Shown piece by piece: positions 1-6,081 of a stretch of DNA of 8,719 bases. Source of the stretch: Euryarchaeota archaeon UBA52 (GTDB lineage: Archaea; Thermoplasmatota; Poseidoniia; Poseidoniales; Thalassarchaeaceae); the NCBI GenBank assembly GCA_002505455.1, contig DAVB01000041.1, positions 1 to 8,719 on the forward strand. The letters run 5' to 3'. A program made the translations under genes and the position numbers. Under the pieces are notes generated by a model. It was not told the origin of the DNA and did no database searches. It saw nothing but the letters and a program-made list of their open reading frames with translations. Every line of letters begins with the position of its first letter. Position 1 is the stretch's first letter.

Positions 1-2133
1 TTCATGGCTTGGCCGTATGCTAACGGGCCACTCCATCTTGGACATGTAGCGGGCAATTGCCTGCCTGCTGATATTCAGTACAAGTATGAGCGAATGAGGG
101 GTAGAAGAGTATTGATGCTGAGCGGTTCCGATGAGCACGGGACACCAATAACAGTGACAGCTGATGAAACGGGTAAATCGCCACAGCAGATTGTTGATGA
201 GAATCATACGGCCATACTAGACTCTCTACTGAAACTTGGCTGCTCATGGGGAGATAATATCGACTCTAGGGGCGTAGATTACGGCGGAACGTTGTATGGA
301 AGGACTTCTGACTCAAGACATCATGAGTTAGTTCAAGGAGTCATTCTAGAACTGCATGAGAAAGGATTCCTGGAAAGGAGAACTATGGAGCAGTTCTGCT
401 CCATTAATGACGATGGGGGAATACAATTTCTTCCTGATAGGTATGTTCTGGGAAAATGTCCGAGATGTTCTTCAGATGGTGCTAGGGGTGATCAGTGTGA
501 TTCGTGCGGATCGACATACGAAGCCGATGAGTTGATTGAACCCATCTCAAAACTCAATCCCGAAGATCCCGTCGAAATTCGAGAAACGGATCATCTCTTC
601 TTTAGATTAGATATCTTGCAGAAAGATTTGGAGAAGCACGCTTCAGAGCGTCAGAGGGTTTGGAAGCCAAATGTCAGATCCATGACAAAGAATTGGCTGG
701 ACATGGGCCTACGCCCCCGTGCTATTACGAGAGATATCGAATGGGGCGTATCGATACCATTGGACGGGGACGTATGGACATCGAAGCGCGTCTACGTTTG
801 GTTCGACGCAGTTCAGGGGTATCTAACCTGTGCCAGAATATGGGCAGAACGTCACGCAATTAACTCAAGTGATGATGTTGATGAAGACATTTGGAAGAAG
901 TGGTGGATACATGGAGAATCGGTCAAACACGTATATTTCATGGGTAAGGACAATATCCCTTTTCACACCATAATATGGCCTGCTATACTGTTAGCACTCA
1001 ACTCAGGGAAGGAGGAGCAAGAGATGCTCCATCTTGAGGACAATGTTGCATCTAACGAGTATCTGATGCTGTCCGGCGACCAATTCTCAACAAGTCGGAA
1101 GCATGCAGTGTGGCTCCCGACATTCCTTGAAAGATACGATCCTGACTCACTTCGATATCACTTGACAATAAACATGCCAGAACTTCACGATACTGATTTC
1201 CGTTGGGGAGAGTTTGTCGAACGTGTAAATTCAGAGTTGATCGGTAATTATGGGAATTATGTGAATAGGGTCCTTTCACTAGTCAAACGTGCTTCTAAAA
1301 ATGGGTTAAATCCAATTACCTCGCTGCCAGGTCTAGAGGCCTACCCTGACTTCAAGCAGTTCATAGAATCGAAGCTAGAAGGAGCGATAGAGTCAATGGA
1401 ACGTCAGAGGTTCAAAGAGGCACTCAGGAAGATAATGGACATATCTCAAGAGGGGAACGGCTTCCTTCAAAGATCAGAACCATGGAAGTATCTGCGTTCT
1501 GAGAATCCTGAAGATATTCAGAAAGCGTTGTTGCCATTATCCGCCGCATGGCATAGCTTACGCGTACTTTCAATACTCACCTACCCTTACATGCCTTTCC
1601 AATCAGAAAGATTGTGGAGCATGATTGGAGAGCCCGGATCACCCGGAGATATGCTCTGGGATGATGCTATGTCCAATGGAGAACGTCCATCCCACTTGCC
1701 TGAATCCGCCCCTCTGTTCACTAGGCTCGATCTTGAGAGTATTCTATCAGATGAAGAATCTACAGACACAATGAATAACGATGCCTCACACATCGAGGGT
1801 GTGGCATTCGTTGATTTCGATACCTTTGCATCTGTAGAACTCAGGATCGGTAAGGTCATTTCCGTCAATGACCACCCTGATGCAGACCGCCTCTACGTGG
1901 TTAAAATATCAGAAGGTGGCGGACAAGAAAGAACCGTCTGCGCAGGTCTGAAAGACTACTATGCCAGAGAGGATCTGATGGATTCTTTGGTTGTATTTGT
2001 AGCTAATTTGGAGCCCAGGAAGCTCAGAGGTGTTATGTCAGAGGGAATGCTCTTGGCAGCCGATGATGGGGCGGGATCGGTACGATTGCTCAGGCCGGAT
2101 GGAGACATAGCCCCCGGATCAAATGTCAGATGA
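1..2133 (+). CDS. metG: Methionyl-tRNA synthetase with C-terminal tRNA-binding domain, 5'-partial
   Basis: This gene charges tRNA-Met with methionine in the cytoplasm. The frame is open from base 1. The methionine at base 4 lies inside the first strand of the Rossmann fold (AWPYANG block), so the true start is probably a few residues upstream of the window. Counting from that methionine, the class I HIGH motif is HLGH (11-14). A zinc knuckle follows, CPRC (152-155) and CDSC (165-168), inserted in the connective peptide. The KMSKS loop reads QFSTSR (360-365). An alpha-helical anticodon-binding domain covers roughly 395-540, and an acidic linker follows at about 580-598. The tail (about 602-709) is an EMAPII/Trbp111-like OB-fold tRNA-binding domain, with the VELRIGKV and HPDADRLYV blocks. 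Oddities: both lysines of KMSKS are replaced, and the first zinc knuckle found in many archaeal homologues is reduced to a single Cys (132). The 3' end overlaps tsr3 convergently by 15 bp. Confidence 0.95.
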   Translation, partial: FMAWPYANGPLHLGHVAGNCLPADIQYKYERMRGRRVLMLSGSDEHGTPITVTADETGKSPQQIVDENHTAILDSLLKLGCSWGDNIDSRGVDYGGTLYGRTSDSRHHELVQGVILELHEKGFLERRTMEQFCSINDDGGIQFLPDRYVLGKCPRCSSDGARGDQCDSCGSTYEADELIEPISKLNPEDPVEIRETDHLFFRLDILQKDLEKHASERQRVWKPNVRSMTKNWLDMGLRPRAITRDIEWGVSIPLDGDVWTSKRVYVWFDAVQGYLTCARIWAERHAINSSDDVDEDIWKKWWIHGESVKHVYFMGKDNIPFHTIIWPAILLALNSGKEEQEMLHLEDNVASNEYLMLSGDQFSTSRKHAVWLPTFLERYDPDSLRYHLTINMPELHDTDFRWGEFVERVNSELIGNYGNYVNRVLSLVKRASKNGLNPITSLPGLEAYPDFKQFIESKLEGAIESMERQRFKEALRKIMDISQEGNGFLQRSEPWKYLRSENPEDIQKALLPLSAAWHSLRVLSILTYPYMPFQSERLWSMIGEPGSPGDMLWDDAMSNGERPSHLPESAPLFTRLDLESILSDEESTDTMNNDASHIEGVAFVDFDTFASVELRIGKVISVNDHPDADRLYVVKISEGGGQERTVCAGLKDYYAREDLMDSLVVFVANLEPRKLRGVMSEGMLLAADDGAGSVRLLRPDGDIAPGSNVR

Positions 2134-2667
2134 GGGGCGATTGAAAAACTCCCACTGCATTTCTTCAACTTCAGCCTGGCTGTTGCAAGAAGAATATGCT
2201 TCAAGCAGTTCACCGTTCAGATCAAGAAACGCATCGCCGAACTTGAATGGTTTTAGTAGGGAAATAGCCTGATCTTTCCGCCCCATTATGTATAGCGAAG
2301 CGGAAAGAGCTTCCGCAGTACTCATTCGCCCCCTCTTCCCCCAGCTCACTGGATTCCCTGCAAGTAAAATGGGGAGTATTCTTGATTCGAGCCTCGTAGT
2401 TCTTGATATAATCCTAATAGACTCCTGAATTTTCTTCCACGAGCAGTCTAGTGCAACAAGAGATCCGTCTTTGATTAAATCAACATCGAGCGGGCTCAGA
2501 ATTGTCTTCGAGAGGGGGTCTAGAAGAATCCCTTTCTTTGCGGCTGAAGAGATCCTTGTCTTACAACGTATGAGCCCCCTCCTCTCCAATTTTCTAGCAG
2601 TACATTTCTTGGGATCATCCTGATCGAGATGTATGGCTTCAATCCTGATTTGCTTGACATCAGTCAT
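2119..2667 (-). CDS. tsr3: 16S/18S rRNA aminocarboxypropyltransferase Tsr3
   Basis: Tsr3-family enzymes (formerly DUF367) transfer the 3-amino-3-carboxypropyl group of S-adenosylmethionine to a (pseudo)uridine in the decoding region of small-subunit rRNA. Family blocks, numbered from the upstream in-frame ATG at 2676, are: DPKKCTARKL near the N terminus (21-30), LDPLSKTILSP (52-62), ALDCSWK (75-81), RILPILLAGNPVSWGK (99-114) with MSTAEALSASLYIMG after it, and FKFGDAFLDLNGELLEAY (144-161). I chose the ATG at 2667 (182 aa). A GAGGG ribosome-binding site lies 9 nt before it, but directly abuts the ATG at 2676. The start lies within the end of the upstream MBF1 gene (8-nt overlap), so the two genes are probably co-transcribed and coupled. 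The 3' end overlaps metG on the other strand. Identification is firm; the modified nucleotide is inferred from the family. Confidence 0.92.
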   Translation of the reverse strand: MTDVKQIRIEAIHLDQDDPKKCTARKLERRGLIRCKTRISSAAKKGILLDPLSKTILSPLDVDLIKDGSLVALDCSWKKIQESIRIISRTTRLESRILPILLAGNPVSWGKRGRMSTAEALSASLYIMGRKDQAISLLKPFKFGDAFLDLNGELLEAYSSCNSQAEVEEMQWEFFNRPSSDI

Positions 2668-3142
2668 TGGATGCATCCCTCATCAGATCATCTAGCATGT
2701 CCGCTATAGTAACGGACCTGTTCGAACGTTTTACAACTGGAGAGACGTCATTCGCTTCAACTTCCTCCAGTATCATAATTCCCAGCTCTTTCTCGATTTT
2801 CTTAGCAACAGCGTCTGGGGGCACGCTCCCACCTTCGTATTTCTGAAGATCCTGTACACGGAGATTCAACTTCCTACCAAGCTCCTCGATAGTCAGACTC
2901 CGTGCCTCTCTGGCATTTCTTATTCTTATGTGGAAATCAGATGCTGCTTCGAATGTTGGACGGGTTTTTCGAGTTCTGGGTATTGAAGATTTAACAGGCG
3001 GCCTTGTTTTACCGGATTCTCTAGACGGGGTGGAAAACCCTCTCTTTGCACTACAGGTTGAACAAGCGGAAATCTTAGTCCCGGATACCAGTATGCTGAA
3101 CACTCCAGTGTTCTCTCTCCCGCACAGCTCACACACGGCCAT
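2660..3142 (-). CDS. MBF1-like transcription factor: zinc ribbon plus HTH domain
   Basis: This 160-aa protein has the architecture of archaeal multiprotein bridging factor 1. The N-terminal zinc ribbon has CELC (4-7) and CSTC (27-30). A basic, proline-rich linker (about 38-66) follows, then an XRE/HTH_3 helix-turn-helix (about 70-123, with RNAREARSLTIEELGRKL and QKYEGGSVPP). The C-terminal tail (about 143-157) looks amphipathic. In eukaryotes MBF1 bridges activators to TBP and also acts at ribosomes; the archaeal role is less clear and is thought to be linked to transcription or translation. The start is the first ATG after an in-frame stop. There is no good Shine-Dalgarno sequence before it, so a leaderless or weakly initiated transcript is possible. 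It is divergent from pan across 76 bp and overlaps the downstream tsr3 by 8 nt. The family call is secure; its targets are unknown. Confidence 0.9.
   Translation of the reverse strand: MAVCELCGRENTGVFSILVSGTKISACSTCSAKRGFSTPSRESGKTRPPVKSSIPRTRKTRPTFEAASDFHIRIRNAREARSLTIEELGRKLNLRVQDLQKYEGGSVPPDAVAKKIEKELGIMILEEVEANDVSPVVKRSNRSVTIADMLDDLMRDASND
2677..2681 (-). promoter_or_regulatory. Ribosome binding site for tsr3
   Basis: On the minus strand GAGGG lies inside the 3' end of the MBF1 gene. It sits 9 nt before the ATG at 2667 and 0 nt before the ATG at 2676. This spacing is the reason for preferring the downstream start. Confidence 0.5.
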
Positions 3143-3218
3143 GCTATCCGGTTTTACTAATCAGTCATGAATTCGACTCAGCCGAAGGCTTCTCAACTGC
3201 CTGTATAGAAGGAGGGCC
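3143..3218. promoter_or_regulatory. Divergent intergenic region between MBF1 gene and pan
   Basis: This 76-bp gap must hold the promoters for both directions unless the transcripts begin elsewhere. On the plus strand a TATA-like stretch TTTTACTAA (3152-3160) would put a transcription start near 3183-3186 and give pan a leader of roughly 35 nt. No convincing TATA box is visible for the minus-strand gene. A small inverted repeat AGCC-GAA-GGCT lies at 3180-3190, close to that predicted start. The assignment of elements is inference from spacing and composition. Confidence 0.4.
3209..3215 (+). promoter_or_regulatory. Ribosome binding site for pan
   Basis: AAGGAGG is a strong match to the anti-Shine-Dalgarno end of 16S rRNA, but it is only 3 nt from the ATG at 3219, which is tighter than usual. 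No other start codon is available in frame between this site and the upstream in-frame stop at 3168-3170. Confidence 0.6.
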
Positions 3219-4448
3219 ATGGCGAGCGACGCGGCGGGCACCCCTCATGTTGAAAATGACGTTGATAGCGATGCCAATCTGGCTTCAGAGATCGACTCTC
3301 TGAAACGTGACTTTGAGATGCTCGCTGACAGAACCCAAACCCTCCTCACAGAGAAACTTCTTCTGGAAAATGAGATCGCTCAGGTATCCAAAAGGGCCGG
3401 CAGACTTGAGGAAGATCTCAGACATCTGAAAACCCCGCCACTCGTCGTAGGCCATGTGCAGGATGTGATCGAAGACAGAGCGATAGTAAAGAGCTCAAAT
3501 GGGACCGTTTTCCTGGTAACATACAATCCCAGAATCAATCACGAGGAGCTTCTTCCGGGGTCAAGGGTAACTCTGAATCAGGACACCCTCTCAATAATCG
3601 AAGTTCTTAATGATGGGTGGGACCCCTTGGTTTCCGCTTCTGAGATAATACACAAACCAGACACAAAATTCAGCATGCTTGGAGGGCTCGACCAAGAAAT
3701 TACCTCTCTCCGAGAAGCTGTCGAATTACCAATACTCAATCCGGATGCCTTCTCTAAATTTGGAATAGACCCTCCGCGAGGGGTCCTCCTTGCAGGTCCC
3801 CCGGGTAACGGTAAGACCATGCTCGCTAAGGCGCTTGCCAACTCAACAAACGCAACGTTTCTTGGCATAGTCGGATCAGAGCTTGCTCAGAAATACATTG
3901 GGGAGGGCGGAAGACTTGTCCGTGAGATATTTTCGATGGCTAGAGAGAAATCTCCCTCGGTAATTTTCATTGATGAAATAGATGCAATTGGCAGTAAGAG
4001 GCTAGACTCTACAACCTCGGGAGATCGCGAGGTCCACAGAACACTCATGCAACTCCTCGCCGAAATGGACGGATTCTCAGAATCTGACGGAGTGATGGTC
4101 ATCGCTGCCACAAATAGGATGGAATTACTCGACAAAGCCCTACTACGCCCTGGGAGGTTTGATAGAATAATAGGGATAGATGCTCCGGACTTAGAAGGGA
4201 GGGTATCGATTTTAGAGATTCATACTAAAAATACCCCTCTAGATGATTCTGTAGATAAGAGAAAACTTGCGAAGAAATGCGAAGGGATGAGCGGTGCGGA
4301 GTTGAAGGCAGTGGTAACAGAAGCCGGTATGTATGCAATATCCAAAGGCAAGAAGGATATGTCGAAGGAAGACTTAGAGGAAGGAGTCAGGCGAGTCCTA
4401 TCAGAGAGGTCGCGCTCCGCTGAAGGAGCAGAGGCATTGTACCAGTGA
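3219..4448 (+). CDS. pan: Proteasome-activating nucleotidase (PAN), AAA+ ATPase
   Basis: PAN is a hexameric ATPase that unfolds proteins and feeds them into the archaeal 20S proteasome; it is the homologue of eukaryotic Rpt subunits. This 409-aa protein has the full layout. There is an acidic N-terminal stretch (1-25), a coiled coil (about 26-72) and an OB domain (about 74-130). The AAA+ module has Walker A GPPGNGKT (193-200), pore loop KYIG (225-228), Walker B VIFIDE (248-253), sensor 1 AATN (296-299) and the arginine-finger region RPGRFDR (310-316). A C-terminal helical lid carries GMSGAEL (356-362). The last three residues are LYQ, a HbYX motif, which in PAN docks into the 20S alpha-ring pockets and opens the gate. 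Coiled coil, OB domain and HbYX together distinguish it from Cdc48/VAT. Walker A has Asn where Thr is usual in PAN. It heads the histidine-degradation run, with 11 bp to the next ATG. Confidence 0.95.
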   Translation: MASDAAGTPHVENDVDSDANLASEIDSLKRDFEMLADRTQTLLTEKLLLENEIAQVSKRAGRLEEDLRHLKTPPLVVGHVQDVIEDRAIVKSSNGTVFLVTYNPRINHEELLPGSRVTLNQDTLSIIEVLNDGWDPLVSASEIIHKPDTKFSMLGGLDQEITSLREAVELPILNPDAFSKFGIDPPRGVLLAGPPGNGKTMLAKALANSTNATFLGIVGSELAQKYIGEGGRLVREIFSMAREKSPSVIFIDEIDAIGSKRLDSTTSGDREVHRTLMQLLAEMDGFSESDGVMVIAATNRMELLDKALLRPGRFDRIIGIDAPDLEGRVSILEIHTKNTPLDDSVDKRKLAKKCEGMSGAELKAVVTEAGMYAISKGKKDMSKEDLEEGVRRVLSERSRSAEGAEALYQ

Positions 4449-4451
4449 GGT
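4447..4451 (+). promoter_or_regulatory. Ribosome binding site for glutamate formimidoyltransferase gene
   Basis: GAGGT overlaps the pan stop codon and lies 8 nt before the ATG at 4460. This spacing supports that ATG over the GTG at 4445, which overlaps the pan stop as GTGA and would leave the site within the start region. Confidence 0.55.
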
Positions 4452-4459
4452 CAGAAGAA

Positions 4460-5476
4460 ATGACTCTGATAGAGGCTGTGCCGAATATCAGTGAGGGAAA
4501 AGACCACTCGATAATTCAATCAATAGTCTCCTCAGTGGAAAATGGAGGCTCAAGAGTACTTGGTGTCGAGCCAGATGAGGACTACAACAGGACTGTAATA
4601 ACCTATGCTGGAGAGCCGGAACAAGTCATTTCTTCCAGCATAGCACTCGTCAGAACGGCCCGTTCCCTGATTGATATGAGGAATCACAAAGGAGGGCACC
4701 CCCGAATGGGTGCAGTGGACGTGCTTCCATTCATACCACTTGGCGATTCAACTGAAGAAGATGCTTCAGCTGTCGCTCAAGCCTGCTTCGCTGAACTAAT
4801 GGGGGAGGTATCGATGTTCAAATACGGATCTTATGCTTCTCATCCTTCCAGGGCCAGATTACCCGACTTACGAAGAGGGGGGTATGAAGGGCTCAAAGAG
4901 AGATTTTCAGGAGGTGCCTGGAAAAACGAAGATACGAGAATGCCCGATAGTTGGCCTGGAGAATGGGATGAAGGCTGCGATAGGTTCGGAGCTATGGCTA
5001 TTGGAGTACGACCAATTTTGATAGCCTACAATGTAAATATCGAGGAGCCCGAGCCACAAGTTTCCGCTACAGTTGGAAAGATCCTCAGAACGTCGGGTTT
5101 CCTCATCAAGTCAGAATACGATCAGAGAGTGAGAATTGGGGGCATGCTTGAGTCTATACAAGGAATGGGTGTAAAGCTTGAATCGCATGGGATATCGCAA
5201 GTATCTATGAATCTCTCGAATCCGGATAAAACAGATATTCACGTAGCCTATGAAGCTGTTCGAGCACTGGCAGAGCCACTGGGTGCCAGGGTTAATGGAA
5301 GTGAAATAGTCGGACTCGTACCTCTACAAAGTTTGCTTAACGCAGGTCGTTGGTATTGCGGAGAAGAAGCTTCAGAGGAGATTTTGGTTGAGCGAGCCAT
5401 ACTTGGATTAGGGCTCAGCACTCTTGAAAAATTCGAACCCGAATCAAGGATAATAGAATGGGCTTTAAGGGCATGA
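4460..5476 (+). CDS. Glutamate formimidoyltransferase (glutamate formiminotransferase)
   Basis: This enzyme moves the formimidoyl group of N-formimidoyl-L-glutamate to tetrahydrofolate, giving glutamate and 5-formimidoyl-THF, late in histidine catabolism. It is 338 aa from the chosen ATG and starts with the family's LIEAVPNISEG block. The block around HKGGHPRMGAVDVLPFIPLG (about 76-95) contains the His (80) equivalent to the catalytic His of the porcine FTCD formiminotransferase domain. RFGAMAIGVRPILIAYNVN (about 175-193) is the typical strand and linker into the second subdomain, and the end (LVPLQSLLNAGRWY) is also conserved. A GTG at 4445 would add five residues and overlap the pan stop as GTGA, but the ATG has better ribosome-binding-site spacing and fits the family start. 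It is the equivalent of the N-terminal half of animal FTCD; the other half is encoded 14 bp downstream. No broken or missing blocks are seen. Confidence 0.93.
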   Translation: MTLIEAVPNISEGKDHSIIQSIVSSVENGGSRVLGVEPDEDYNRTVITYAGEPEQVISSSIALVRTARSLIDMRNHKGGHPRMGAVDVLPFIPLGDSTEEDASAVAQACFAELMGEVSMFKYGSYASHPSRARLPDLRRGGYEGLKERFSGGAWKNEDTRMPDSWPGEWDEGCDRFGAMAIGVRPILIAYNVNIEEPEPQVSATVGKILRTSGFLIKSEYDQRVRIGGMLESIQGMGVKLESHGISQVSMNLSNPDKTDIHVAYEAVRALAEPLGARVNGSEIVGLVPLQSLLNAGRWYCGEEASEEILVERAILGLGLSTLEKFEPESRIIEWALRA

Positions 5477-5490
5477 GCAAGGGTGGATAA

Positions 5491-6081
5491 ATGGACATCA
5501 AAACGACTCTTTCTGATATTTCAAGTGGACAGCCTACACCCGGAGGCGGTGCTGTTGGTTGGCTTGCATGGGGCCAAGGAACGGGCCTTCTTAGGATGGT
5601 TTCCAATTTAACTCTCAAATCTAAGAGGTGGGAGGATGGCCATGCGTCTGCTGAATCTATAATCTCCAAAACTATGGGATTCGAAGACATTGTTATCAAC
5701 GGCTATAATGATGATTGCAAAGCGTATGATGCTGTAGTACATGCATATCGTTTAGACAAAGAAGACCCAGGGCGAATGAGTGCAATAGAGTCCGCTTCAG
5801 TAATCGCTGCTGAGGTACCCCTAAACCTCGTCTCGAAGGTGCTCGAGGTCTCCGTGCTGCACTCCGATCTAATTGGCAAGCATAACATGAATGCTCACAG
5901 CGATTTGATGGCCTCTAAGCATCTCTTGGCAACCGCTTCCATAATCGGAGCTGACAATGTTACAGCCAATCTTCCGGAGATATTGGAGGGGAAAAGAGAG
6001 GCTTTCAAGTCGAAACTTTCCGAGATGATGAGAGAAATAGAAAACATGCTCTCAATTACATTAGATTGGAGCGAATCTTGA
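5491..6081 (+). CDS. Formimidoyltetrahydrofolate cyclodeaminase
   Basis: This enzyme cyclises 5-formimidoyl-THF to 5,10-methenyl-THF and releases ammonia, completing transfer of the histidine-derived C1 unit to folate. The 196-aa protein matches the FTCD_C/cyclodeaminase family in length and order of motifs. These are QPTPGGGAVGWLA near the N terminus (14-26), an active-site-type helix with DDCKAYDAVVHAYRL (74-88), AAEVPLNLVSKVLEV (106-120), and the C-terminal helices with MNAHSDLMASKHLLATA (133-149) and NVTANL (156-161). GGTGGAT (5482-5488) lies just upstream of the ATG. It follows the formimidoyltransferase by 14 bp and its stop overlaps the hutU start (TGATG). The family also includes methenyl-THF cyclohydrolases (FchA-like), so the name rests partly on its place between the transferase and urocanase genes. 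Confidence 0.9.
   Translation: MDIKTTLSDISSGQPTPGGGAVGWLAWGQGTGLLRMVSNLTLKSKRWEDGHASAESIISKTMGFEDIVINGYNDDCKAYDAVVHAYRLDKEDPGRMSAIESASVIAAEVPLNLVSKVLEVSVLHSDLIGKHNMNAHSDLMASKHLLATASIIGADNVTANLPEILEGKREAFKSKLSEMMREIENMLSITLDWSES
6068..6071 (+). promoter_or_regulatory. Ribosome binding site for hutU
   Basis: GGAG lies inside the cyclodeaminase gene, 9 nt before the ATG at 6081. It supports that ATG over the in-frame TTG at 6066, which has no such site in position. Confidence 0.5.

Noticed and set aside
2668..2676. Upstream ATG for tsr3 at 2676
   Set aside because: The GAGGG site directly abuts it, leaving no spacing, and the extra residues carry no family motif.
2928..3170. Plus-strand open frame of 80 codons opposite the MBF1 gene
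   Set aside because: The opposite strand encodes a clear zinc ribbon and HTH domain; this frame has no recognisable features.
3180..3190. Inverted repeat as a transcription terminator
   Set aside because: The arms are only 4 bp, no T-run follows, and it lies upstream of divergent genes rather than downstream of one.
3219..4448. Alternative identity of the AAA+ protein as Cdc48/VAT or a membrane protease such as FtsH
   Set aside because: It has one AAA+ module, no transmembrane segments and no HEXXH protease motif. The coiled coil, OB domain and terminal LYQ fit PAN.
4445..4459. GTG start for the formimidoyltransferase overlapping the pan stop as GTGA
   Set aside because: The GAGGT ribosome binding site is placed correctly for the ATG at 4460, and homologues begin close to that methionine. 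The GTG remains possible.
6066..6080. TTG start for urocanase
   Set aside because: The ATG at 6081 has a GGAG site 9 nt upstream and overlaps the preceding stop in the classic TGATG manner; the TTG has no supporting site.
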